Source: Magnetospirillum sp. SS-4
Lineage (GTDB): Bacteria > Pseudomonadota > Alphaproteobacteria > Rhodospirillales > Magnetospirillaceae
DNA: 64,000 nucleotides
Reading direction: 5' to 3'
NCBI RefSeq assembly: GCF_902729425.1
Contig: NZ_LR746531.1
Span: forward strand, 93,052 to 157,051
Part shown: piece after piece, positions 56,434 through 64,000 of the stretch
How positions within the stretch are numbered: the stretch's first letter is position 1
How the letters are laid out: each line of letters starts with the position of its first letter
Notes under the pieces: model-generated
What the model saw: the letters and a program-made list of their open reading frames with translations, nothing else
Told to the model about the DNA's origin: nothing
The model's database searches: none
Program-made: the position numbers and the translations under genes

Positions 56434-57561
56434 ATGTCGGGAATAACACGATACATACTGCGGCAGATGCTGGTGGGGGTGGTTTTCGTCTCCATCGCGC
56501 TGACTTGCGTCTTGTGGCTGACCCAATCCCTTCGCTTCGTCGAGATGATCGTCAACAAGGGGCTCAGCATCGGCTCCTTCCTGACGCTGACCCTGCTGCT
56601 GATGCCGGGCTTCCTGGTGGTGATCATTCCCATCTCGCTCTTCGCGGTGGCGCTGTTCACCTACAACCGCCTGATCGCCGACCGCGAACTGGTGGTGCTG
56701 CGCGCCGCCGGGCTGAGCCATCTGGCCCTGGCCCGGCCGGTGATCCTGATGGGCCTGGGGGCGACCGCCATCGGCTATCTGCTGACCTGCTGGCTGATTC
56801 CCATGACGGTTCGCGGATTCCACGAGATGCAGTGGACCATCCGCCACGACATCTCCAACGTGCTGTTGCAGGAAGGCGTGTTCAACAAGTTCGGCGACGG
56901 CCTGACCATCTATGTCCGTTCGCGCAGCCCCAGCGGCGAGTTGCTGGGCCTGCTGGTCCACGACAAGCGCTCGGCCAAGGCCGCCGTCACCCTGATGGCC
57001 GAACGGGGCGCCCTGGTCTATACCGAAACCGGCCCCAGAGTGCTGATGGTCAACGGCAACCGCCAGGAAGTCATCCCCGGAACCGGCCGGCTGTCGCTGC
57101 TGCATTTCGACAGCTATACCGTCGACTTCGCCACCGCCACCGGAACCAAGCCCGACCGCTTCCGCGACGCCCGCGAACGCAGCCTGTCCGAACTGGCCGG
57201 CATCGCCGAGGGCCAGGTCAACCCCGTCGAATACCGCCGTTTCAAGGTCGAACTGCACAACCGCCTGACCACGCCGCTCTACAATCTGGGATTTTCGCTG
57301 CTGGCGGTGTGTATCCTGCTGACCTCGGGATTCGACCGGCGCGGCCAACTGGCGCAGATCATGGCGTCCATCGGATTGATGGTGGCGACCCAGGCGGCGG
57401 CGCTGGGAATGTCCAACCTCGCCACCGCCAACCTTGCCCTGGTTCCGGCGATCTACGTCGCCGTCACCGCCCCCATCGCCTTCTCGCTGTGGATGCTGAC
57501 CCGCGAGTCGAAGCCGCGCCGCGGGGGAATCCCCGCCGCCGCTCCCCCCGATATCGCCTGA
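56434..57561 (+). CDS. lptF: LPS export ABC transporter permease LptF
   Basis: Inner-membrane permease that, with LptG and the ATPase LptB, extracts LPS from the membrane. It begins SGITRYILRQMLVGVVF, the LptF/LptG signature, with three helices at each end and a periplasmic jellyroll domain between (about 120-260). Length is 375 aa. No ribosome binding site is visible before the ATG. lptG, normally directly downstream, is absent; lptD follows after 16 bases. Confidence 0.9.
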   Translation: MSGITRYILRQMLVGVVFVSIALTCVLWLTQSLRFVEMIVNKGLSIGSFLTLTLLLMPGFLVVIIPISLFAVALFTYNRLIADRELVVLRAAGLSHLALARPVILMGLGATAIGYLLTCWLIPMTVRGFHEMQWTIRHDISNVLLQEGVFNKFGDGLTIYVRSRSPSGELLGLLVHDKRSAKAAVTLMAERGALVYTETGPRVLMVNGNRQEVIPGTGRLSLLHFDSYTVDFATATGTKPDRFRDARERSLSELAGIAEGQVNPVEYRRFKVELHNRLTTPLYNLGFSLLAVCILLTSGFDRRGQLAQIMASIGLMVATQAAALGMSNLATANLALVPAIYVAVTAPIAFSLWMLTRESKPRRGGIPAAAPPDIA

Positions 57562-57577
57562 CCCGGCCGAGGACGAC

Positions 57578-60274
57578 GTGCTCAAACCCCGCCCCTTTCT
57601 TCTGCTGACCCTGCTGGCCTCTTCCACGGCACTGAGCGGCGGCGCCCGCGCCGATATGGTCGCGGGCACGGCCTTTCCCGAAATCGGCGGCTGGGGGCAG
57701 GCCTGGGGCGACGACATCCCCACGGCGCCGCCACCCCCGCAGCAGCGGCAACAGCAACAGCAGCCCCCCGGCTACCGGCCGCCGCCGGCCGCCGCCGGCC
57801 TGCCGACCCACGCATTGCCGGCGGGGGCGGCGCGGGCGGCGGCCGCGCCTTCGGGCGCTCCCCTGTTCCACGAGAGCTATCCCGAGGTCGGCGGCTGGGG
57901 ACAGGCCTGGGGCGACGACCGCCTGTCCCCGGCCGCCCCGCCGCCATCCTCCTCCTTCGCGTCGGCCACCACCACCGCACCCGGCCCGGCCACGGACGTT
58001 GTTCCGGCCCGGCGGGCCGCCCCACCGCCACCGGCAATCCGACGGGCGGCATCCCCGGCAGCCGACGATATCGATCGGGATGGCGACGCCGTCGGCCTGA
58101 AGCGCCCGCCCCGCATCATTCCCCGCGGCACCCAGGCCGGCCTTAAGAGCAAGGACACCGGCGACACGCCAGTGCACATGCTGGCCGACCAACTGGTCTA
58201 CGACCGCGAATACGGCATCGTCACCGCCACCGGCCGGGTGGAAATGCAACAGGCCGGACGCACCATCACCGCCGACACCGTCACCTACAACCTGAAGCAG
58301 GACGTGATGGGGGCCTCCGGCAACGTGATCCTGACCGAGCCCACCGGCGAGGTCACCCATGCCGAGTACTTCGAGCTGACCGGCGACTTCAAGAACGGTG
58401 TCGCCCGCGATATCCGCCTGATCCTGGCCGACAATTCCAGACTGGCCGCCCAGGCCGGCCAGCGGGTCGGCGGCGACCGCACCGATTTCGACCGGGTGGT
58501 CTACACCGCCTGCGAGCCATGCAAGGACAAGCCCGACGCCACCCCCATCTGGCAGGCCAAGGCGGCGAGGGTCACCCACAATCAGGCCGAGGCCCAGGTG
58601 GAATACCGCGACGCCTGGATCGAGCTGGCCGGAATTCCGGTTCTCTACACCCCCTATCTGTCGCATCCCGACCCGTCGGTGAAGCGCAAGACCGGTTTCC
58701 TGGCCCCCTCGGTCGGATTCCACAGCAAGCTTGGGCCATCGCTGTCGACGCCGTATTTCTTTGCCCTGGCCGACAACCAGGACGTCACCCTGATTCCCCG
58801 CTTCATGGCCCCGCAGACCAAGCTGCCCAAGGACGGATCGGTCTCGGAACTGAACGACAACGCCATGAAGCACCTGCATCTCACCGGCGAGCACCGCTGG
58901 CTGGGCAAGCGGGGCGAGATGAAGACCAGGGCCAGCATCACCACCGACCGCATCACCGGCGACGTCCGCGGCCATGTTGAATCCAACGCCCTGTTCGAGC
59001 TGAACCGGACCTGGCGCGCCGGCTGGCAGGTTCAGCACCAGTCGGACCAGACCTATCGCAGCCTGTACAAGGTCCGCACCGACACCGAGCGCCCCTGGCT
59101 GGTGACGCGGCCCTATGTCGAGGGATTCGGCCGCCGCAACTACGCCTTGGCGGAATCCATCCTGTTCCAGGGAAACACCGTCGTCCAGGACGGCTCCAAG
59201 TCGCCGGTGGTCCTGCCCCACGTCATGATGCAGAACATCAGCGAGCCCGGCTGGGCCGGAAGCTACTGGAGCTTCGACAGCGACGTTCTGGCCTATACCC
59301 GCGATCGGGGCACCGACGCCCGGCGCCTGTCCCACCGCACCGCCTGGAACCTGCCGCTGACCACGCCGGACGGTCAGGTCCTGCTGGTCTCGGCCAGCCT
59401 GCGCGGCGACGCCTACCAGGCCAACGGCCTTGCCACCACCTCGGACGGCAAGTCCTCGGTCGGACGGGTGATCCCCGAGGCCTCGATCAACTGGCGCTAC
59501 CCGTTCTCGCGCCCCGGCACCTCGGTCTCGCAGGTGATCGAGCCCGTCGCCACGGTGGCGATCAGCCCCATCGGCGGCAACAGCGCCAGGTTTCCCAACG
59601 AGGATTCGCTGGGGTTCGAACTGGATGAGACCAACGTGTTGCGAACGTCGCGGGTGGTCGGGCTGGACCGGGTGGAAGGCGGGCTGCGCGGCGGCTACGG
59701 CCTGCGCTATACCGCCTATCCGGCCACGGGCGGCATGATCGGCATCCAGGCGGCCCAGGGCTGGCGCCAGCATGTGGATTCGACCTTCGGCCAGGGCAGC
59801 GGCTTCACCGGATCGACCTCGGACTATCTCGGCCGCCTCGACATCCGCCCCACCGGATACCTGACCATCACCGACCGCATCCGGCTCGACAAGTCGTCGC
59901 TCCAGGTCCGGCGCAACGAGGCGGGCCTGACCGCGGGACCGCAGGCGTTCAACGTCTCGGCCACCTATGGGTTCCTGTCGTCGACCACCAATACCGGCGT
60001 GTCGCTCTATCCGCGCCGGCAATACGCCGTCTACGGCCTCAACTCGGCCCTGACCCAGTACTGGCGCTCCAGCTTCAGCCTGAGCCAGGATCTGGAGGAG
60101 ACCGGCGGCGTCCTCAACTGGACCGCCTCCACCGTCTACAGCGACGAATGCCTTGCCGTCATCGGCAGCATGAACCGCTATTACTCCACCGCCCCGGGCC
60201 TGCTCTCGGGATACAGTGTCATGCTGACCATTGTTCTGAAGTCGCTGGGCGAGGCCCCCGTCGGCCTCTTCTGA
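57578..60274 (+). CDS. lptD: LPS assembly protein LptD with duplicated N-terminal motif
   Basis: Outer-membrane beta-barrel that inserts LPS into the outer leaflet, 898 aa. A signal peptide ends at about residue 25 (SGGARA). Residues 26-180 are a Pro/Ala-rich extension with two copies of a 14-residue motif, FPEIGGWGQAWGDD at 33-46 and YPEVGGWGQAWGDD at 101-114. The OstA/LptA-like domain starts near residue 200 (HMLADQLVYDREYGIV); C312 and C315 (CEPC) match alphaproteobacterial LptD. The barrel fills the rest. The start is GTG at 57578. Confidence 0.92.
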   Translation: MLKPRPFLLLTLLASSTALSGGARADMVAGTAFPEIGGWGQAWGDDIPTAPPPPQQRQQQQQPPGYRPPPAAAGLPTHALPAGAARAAAAPSGAPLFHESYPEVGGWGQAWGDDRLSPAAPPPSSSFASATTTAPGPATDVVPARRAAPPPPAIRRAASPAADDIDRDGDAVGLKRPPRIIPRGTQAGLKSKDTGDTPVHMLADQLVYDREYGIVTATGRVEMQQAGRTITADTVTYNLKQDVMGASGNVILTEPTGEVTHAEYFELTGDFKNGVARDIRLILADNSRLAAQAGQRVGGDRTDFDRVVYTACEPCKDKPDATPIWQAKAARVTHNQAEAQVEYRDAWIELAGIPVLYTPYLSHPDPSVKRKTGFLAPSVGFHSKLGPSLSTPYFFALADNQDVTLIPRFMAPQTKLPKDGSVSELNDNAMKHLHLTGEHRWLGKRGEMKTRASITTDRITGDVRGHVESNALFELNRTWRAGWQVQHQSDQTYRSLYKVRTDTERPWLVTRPYVEGFGRRNYALAESILFQGNTVVQDGSKSPVVLPHVMMQNISEPGWAGSYWSFDSDVLAYTRDRGTDARRLSHRTAWNLPLTTPDGQVLLVSASLRGDAYQANGLATTSDGKSSVGRVIPEASINWRYPFSRPGTSVSQVIEPVATVAISPIGGNSARFPNEDSLGFELDETNVLRTSRVVGLDRVEGGLRGGYGLRYTAYPATGGMIGIQAAQGWRQHVDSTFGQGSGFTGSTSDYLGRLDIRPTGYLTITDRIRLDKSSLQVRRNEAGLTAGPQAFNVSATYGFLSSTTNTGVSLYPRRQYAVYGLNSALTQYWRSSFSLSQDLEETGGVLNWTASTVYSDECLAVIGSMNRYYSTAPGLLSGYSVMLTIVLKSLGEAPVGLF

Positions 60275-60341
60275 TCGATTTAGCCCACCCCCCGCGGCGG
60301 TCCCGACCGGACGCGCCGCGAAGGCCAAGAGGATTGCCAGG

Positions 60342-61610
60342 ATGTTGGCTCGTTTCGCCGTTGTCATCGTCGCCTGCGTCACCCTGTCAGCGATCCCCTT
60401 CAGCGGGCGCGCCCAGGACATCGACCGCATCGCCGCCGTCGTCAATGACGACGTCATCTCGCTCCGCGATCTCGACACCCGCCTGAAGATGGCCCTGGTG
60501 ATGACCGGATTGCCGGACAACATCGAGAACCGCCGCCGCGCCGTTCCGCAGGTGCTGCGCAAGATGGTGGACGAGCGCCTTCAGGTTCAGGAAGCCACCC
60601 GTGTCGGCGTCTCGGTCTCGGGCGACGACGTCAACCGCAGCATCCGCAACCTGGAACAGCAGAACGGCATGCCGCCCGGCGGTCTCGCCGCCTACATGAC
60701 GCAGCGCGGAATCGACATCGACGCCATCCGCGACCAGATTCGGGCCGATCTCACCTGGATGAAGCTGACCGGCAGGATGTTGCAGCAATCCATCCGCGCC
60801 AGCGAGGAGGAGATCAACGACCGCCTGGAGACCATGCGCCAGAAGATCGGGCGTCCCGAATACAATCTGGCCGAAATCGTCCTGGGAGCCGAAACCCCGT
60901 CCCAGGAGGAAGAATCGCGCCGCCTGGGCGAACGCCTGATCGACCAGTTGAAGGCCGGGGCTCCGTTCGCCGCCCTGGCCCGCCAGTTCTCGCAAAGCGC
61001 CACCGCCGGCCAGGGCGGCGTCCTGGGATGGATGTCCGACGCGACGCTGGACGACGAGGTGCGCGAGGCCGTCGCGCCGTTGGAAAAGGACCAGATCAGC
61101 CCGCTGATCCGCACCGGCAACGGCTTCACCATCATCGCGATGATCGACAAGCGCATCTTCGGCAGCGGCGGCGGCAAGGACGAAACCGTCAGCGTCGCCC
61201 AGATATTCTTTCCCCTTCCCGCCGATGGCCAGATCCCGCGCGAGCAGATTGCGGCCAAGGCGGCCGAGATGTCGCAGGCGGCCCGATCCTGCGACGCATT
61301 CGAGGAAATCGGCCGCCAGCTCAAATCGCCCCGTTCCGGCCGCATCGACAACACCCTGAAGTCCGGTCTGCCCCTGGATATCCAGAAGATCATCGGCGAA
61401 CTGCCGGTCGGCCAGGCCAGCAAGCCGGTGAATGCCGGCGACGGCTTCCTGGTCTTCATGGTCTGCTCGCGCAGCGCAGCGCCCGATCAGGGTGGCCTGC
61501 CGTCGCGCGACGTGATCCGGCGCCAGATCGAGGACCAGAAGATGGATATCCAGGGCAAGCGCTATCTGCGCGATCTGCGGCGGGCCGCCTTCATCGATTT
61601 CAGGCTGTAG
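60342..61610 (+). CDS. surA: periplasmic chaperone/peptidyl-prolyl isomerase SurA
   Basis: Helps outer-membrane proteins such as LptD fold. It has a signal peptide ending in SGRAQ, the SurA N-terminal domain ([20 protein letters not shown]), and one visible parvulin domain (YNLAEIVLG ... [10 protein letters not shown]). Length is 422 aa. Its place after lptD fits the shared job. Confidence 0.92.
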   Translation: MLARFAVVIVACVTLSAIPFSGRAQDIDRIAAVVNDDVISLRDLDTRLKMALVMTGLPDNIENRRRAVPQVLRKMVDERLQVQEATRVGVSVSGDDVNRSIRNLEQQNGMPPGGLAAYMTQRGIDIDAIRDQIRADLTWMKLTGRMLQQSIRASEEEINDRLETMRQKIGRPEYNLAEIVLGAETPSQEEESRRLGERLIDQLKAGAPFAALARQFSQSATAGQGGVLGWMSDATLDDEVREAVAPLEKDQISPLIRTGNGFTIIAMIDKRIFGSGGGKDETVSVAQIFFPLPADGQIPREQIAAKAAEMSQAARSCDAFEEIGRQLKSPRSGRIDNTLKSGLPLDIQKIIGELPVGQASKPVNAGDGFLVFMVCSRSAAPDQGGLPSRDVIRRQIEDQKMDIQGKRYLRDLRRAAFIDFRL

Positions 61611-61616
61611 CCGACG

Positions 61617-62627
61617 GTGACCGGAACCATGCCGCTCGCCCTGACCATGGGCGAACCCGCCGGCGTCGGCGGCGACCTCGCCCTGATGGCGTGGAGCCGG
61701 CGAGGCGAGGGAATCCCGCCGTTCCTGATCATCGACGATCCCGTCCGCCTGGCCGGCCTGACCCGCCGGCTGGGGCTGGCGGTGCCGGTGGCCGAGATCG
61801 CCTCGGCCGCCGAGGCCGCCGCCATCTTTCCCCACGCCTTGCCGGTGCTGCCCCAATCCTTGGCGAAGGCGGTCGAGCCCGGCCATCCCGATCCGGCCAA
61901 CGTGGCGGCGGTGACCGCCTCCATCCGCCGCGCCGTCGCCCTTGCCCTGGCCGGCGAGGCGGCGGCGCTGGTCACCAATCCCATTCACAAGCAGGTCATG
62001 CATCGGGGCGGCTTCGCCTTTCCCGGCCATACCGAGTTCCTGGCCTCCCTGCTGGGCGAAAGCCCCCCGCGCGAGGTGATGATGCTGGCCTGCCCCGGCC
62101 TGCGGGTGGTGCCGGTCACCATCCACGTCTCGCTGGCCGCGGCCGTCGCCGGCCTGCGCGCCGACGACATCGTCGAGATCGGCATGGTGACGGCCAAGGC
62201 TCTTGGACAGGATTTCGGCATCGGCCGTCCCCGTCTGGCGGTCGCGGCCCTCAACCCCCATGCCGGCGAAGGCGGCGACATGGGCCGCGAGGACATCGAC
62301 ATCGTCGCTCCGGCGGTGGAAAGGCTCCGCCTTGCCGGAATCGACGCCTTTGGCCCGCTGCCCGCCGACACCCTGTTCCACGCCCGAGCCCGCCAGACAT
62401 ACGACGCGGCGCTGTGCATGTATCACGATCAGGCGCTGATCCCGTTGAAGACCATCGATTTCGACCGGGGCGTCAACATCACCCTGGGCCTGCCGTTCGT
62501 ACGGACGTCGCCCGACCACGGCACCGCCTTCGATCTGGCCGGCACCGGCGGGGCCAGCCCCGACAGCCTGATGGCCGCCCTTCGCGCCGCCGCCGACATC
62601 GCCGCCAACCGCCGGAAACGCCGGTGA
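61617..62627 (+). CDS. pdxA: 4-hydroxythreonine-4-phosphate dehydrogenase
   Basis: Enzyme of the DXP-dependent vitamin B6 pathway. It begins [13 protein letters not shown], and shows [15 protein letters not shown] and the metal-binding [12 protein letters not shown]. Length is 336 aa from GTG 61617; an ATG four codons later is also possible. The stop overlaps the rsmA start (GTGA). Confidence 0.94.
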   Translation: MTGTMPLALTMGEPAGVGGDLALMAWSRRGEGIPPFLIIDDPVRLAGLTRRLGLAVPVAEIASAAEAAAIFPHALPVLPQSLAKAVEPGHPDPANVAAVTASIRRAVALALAGEAAALVTNPIHKQVMHRGGFAFPGHTEFLASLLGESPPREVMMLACPGLRVVPVTIHVSLAAAVAGLRADDIVEIGMVTAKALGQDFGIGRPRLAVAALNPHAGEGGDMGREDIDIVAPAVERLRLAGIDAFGPLPADTLFHARARQTYDAALCMYHDQALIPLKTIDFDRGVNITLGLPFVRTSPDHGTAFDLAGTGGASPDSLMAALRAAADIAANRRKRR

Positions 62628-63448
62628 GTCCGCTGCCCCCCCTGCGCGAGGTCATCGCCAGCCACGGCCTCGACGCCCGCAAGTCGCTGGGACAGCATTT
62701 CCTGTTCGACCTCAACCTGACCGGCCGCATCGCCCGCGCCGCCGGCGACCTGTCGGCGGGAACGGTGATCGAGATCGGCCCCGGTCCCGGCGGCCTCACC
62801 CGAGCCCTGCTGGATGCCGGAGCCGTCCGCGTCATCGCCATCGAACGCGACGACCGCGCCGTCGCCATCCAGCACGAGATCGCCGCCGCCTATCCCGGCC
62901 GGCTGGAGATCGTCGCCGGCGACGCCATGGCCATCGACGCCGCCGACCTGGGCCAGCCGCCGCGCCGCATCGTCGCCAACCTGCCCTACAACATCTCCAC
63001 CGCCCTGCTGATCAACTGGCTGCGGCGGGCCGATTCCTTCGAGACCATGGTGCTGATGTTCCAGAAGGAGGTGGTGGACCGCCTGGCCGCGCCACCGCGT
63101 TCGCCCCATTACGGCCGCCTGTCCGTGATCACCCAGTGGCGATGCGATGTCCGCCCGCTGTTCAACGTCGACCGCCGCGCCTTCATCCCGCCGCCGGCGG
63201 TGACATCGACGGTGGTCCAACTGACGCCGCGGTCCCAGCCGCTGGCCCCGGCCCGTTTCGAGACGCTGGAGCGGGTCACCGCCGCCGCCTTTGGCCAGCG
63301 CCGCAAGATGCTGCGCTCCAGCCTGAGACAACTGGGCGGCGCCGAGGCCCTGCTGGCGGAGGCGGGACTCGCCGGAACCGCCCGCGCCGAGGAGCTTCCG
63401 GTCGAGGCGTTCTGCGCCCTGGCCCGTGCCCTGGACGCCCGCGGATAG
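62624..63448 (+). CDS. rsmA: 16S rRNA dimethyladenosine transferase
   Basis: Dimethylates two adjacent adenosines near the 16S 3' end, a checkpoint in 30S assembly. SAM-binding motifs are visible ([20 protein letters not shown]), and NLPYNIST is the catalytic motif. Length is 274 aa. The start is GTG at 62624, overlapping the pdxA stop. The pdxA-rsmA pair is widespread in proteobacteria. Confidence 0.95.
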   Translation: MSPLPPLREVIASHGLDARKSLGQHFLFDLNLTGRIARAAGDLSAGTVIEIGPGPGGLTRALLDAGAVRVIAIERDDRAVAIQHEIAAAYPGRLEIVAGDAMAIDAADLGQPPRRIVANLPYNISTALLINWLRRADSFETMVLMFQKEVVDRLAAPPRSPHYGRLSVITQWRCDVRPLFNVDRRAFIPPPAVTSTVVQLTPRSQPLAPARFETLERVTAAAFGQRRKMLRSSLRQLGGAEALLAEAGLAGTARAEELPVEAFCALARALDARG

Positions 63449-63495
63449 CCGTCCGGACTATGGAATTGATACGGCGCTTAACATAGGCTGGCCGC

Positions 63496-64000
63496 ATGCA
63501 CGACCCGCTTGTCCGAGTGATGCTGCCAGAAGCGGCCACCGAGCCACCGGCCCCTCCACCGGAGGCTTTCTCGGCGCTGCTTGAGCGGGCGTTGGCCGAC
63601 CTGCCGACCGCCTCGCCGACGGCGGCGATGCTCCGCAGCCCGTTTCGCCGCATCCTCGAACGCCGCTCGCGCCGATCCGCCGCCGTCTTGAATGATCCGG
63701 ACCCCGGACAGCCCCCCCTTTCCGATCACGGCGACGATGACGACGTCCTGCTGCTGGACCAACCGGTGGAGGACGTTCCCGCACCGGAGCCGGTTCCCGC
63801 CAGTGACGAGGACGAGGACGAGGACGACGTCCTGCTGCTGGACCAGCCGGTGGAGGACGTTCCCGTGCCGGAGCCGGTTCCCGCCAGTGACGAGGACGAT
63901 GACGACGTCCTGCTGCTGGACCAGCCGGTGGAGGACGTTCCCGCGCCGGAGCCGGTTCCCGCCAGCGACGAGGACGAGGACGAGGACGACGTCCTGCTGC
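63496..64000 (+). CDS. protein with acidic tandem repeats, 3' end outside the window
   Basis: An open frame from ATG 63496 to the window edge (168 codons seen, no stop). Residues 1-80 begin MHDPLVRVMLPEA, include a helix-like LLERALADLP and a basic stretch (RRILERRSRRSA). From residue 82 a unit of 26-28 residues repeats at least three times and starts a fourth: DDVLLLDQPVEDVP, then PEPVPAS, then an acidic run of D and E. No signal peptide or membrane helix is seen. I do not recognise a family. It may be a disordered scaffold protein; PopZ-like proteins have comparable acidic, Pro-rich linkers, but the N-terminus does not match them. Confidence 0.7.
   Translation, partial: MHDPLVRVMLPEAATEPPAPPPEAFSALLERALADLPTASPTAAMLRSPFRRILERRSRRSAAVLNDPDPGQPPLSDHGDDDDVLLLDQPVEDVPAPEPVPASDEDEDEDDVLLLDQPVEDVPVPEPVPASDEDDDDVLLLDQPVEDVPAPEPVPASDEDEDEDDVLL
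63739..64000 (+). repeat. in-frame tandem repeat, 78-84 base units
   Basis: Units at 63739-63822 (84 bases), 63823-63900 (78), 63901-63984 (84) and a partial from 63985. They are nearly identical at DNA level, differing mainly in a few third positions, one GCA/GTG/GCG codon and the number of Asp/Glu codons at the end of each unit. The array continues past the window edge. Confidence 0.9.

Noticed and set aside
61028..62623. Long frame upstream of rsmA, apparently extending it
   Set aside because: It is a GC-driven frame overlapping surA and pdxA; the GTG at 62624 begins the family sequence.

Overview
The window is GC-rich chromosomal DNA from an alphaproteobacterium. Protein family types and gene order (an uninterrupted S10-spc-alpha ribosomal cluster with adk after secY, the lptF-lptD-surA-pdxA-rsmA order, and the leucine/isovalerate operon) suggest a Rhodospirillales member, most likely a Magnetospirillum-like organism. 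That placement is inference from general familiarity, not from a database search. I see no insertion sequence, prophage, CRISPR array or rRNA, and one tRNA (Ala-GGC).

Layout. 1-2.3 kb: end of a peptide/nickel-type ABC permease pair and a thioredoxin-like protein. 2.4-6.5 kb: a small lipoprotein, a c-di-GMP protein with a degenerate GGDEF and an intact EAL domain, NudC, and fructose-1,6-bisphosphatase. 6.6-21.1 kb: rpsJ to rplQ in one direction (26 genes including secY, adk and rpoA), with a good promoter before rpsJ, a second before rpsM, several hairpins in the gaps and a strong terminator at the end. 21.1-30.8 kb: small orphan proteins, asd, a two-domain PPK2, a membrane diguanylate cyclase, a methyltransferase coupled to a GT-C-like membrane protein, an orphan ParA, a CopD-like membrane protein and an ADP-ribose pyrophosphatase. 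30.8-41.4 kb: a fused SpmA-SpmB protein, then a tightly overlapping minus-strand operon (thioesterase, molybdopterin oxidoreductase, four-cluster ferredoxin, NrfD/DmsC-like anchor, NDP-forming acyl-CoA synthetase, phenylacetate-CoA ligase, SDR) that looks like anaerobic phenylacetate alpha-oxidation (Pad type). 41.8-49.6 kb: a CBS protein, a small orphan, and the leucine/isovalerate (liu) operon ivd-mccB-liuC-mccA-hmgL, in which all four gene gaps carry a different palindromic repeat family. 49.6-56.4 kb: an AEC transporter, a cNMP-binding protein, a FlaG-like protein, tRNA-Ala, Sua5, a GlcD-type FAD oxidase and an acyl-CoA dehydrogenase. 56.4-63.4 kb: envelope genes lptF, lptD and surA, then pdxA and rsmA. 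63.5 kb to the end: the start of a protein with acidic tandem repeats, cut by the window edge.

The genes combine into a few themes. The ribosomal block supplies translation, secretion and transcription parts. The Pad-like operon would activate phenylacetate, oxidise its CoA ester at the alpha carbon and pass electrons to membrane quinone. The liu operon takes isovaleryl-CoA to acetoacetate and acetyl-CoA. The lpt/surA block exports LPS and folds outer-membrane proteins. The points most worth follow-up are the Pad operon with its FlK-like thioesterase and half-missing ATP-grasp synthetase, the acidic repeat protein at the right edge, the duplicated motif in LptD with no lptG beside lptF, and the repeat-filled gaps of the liu operon.
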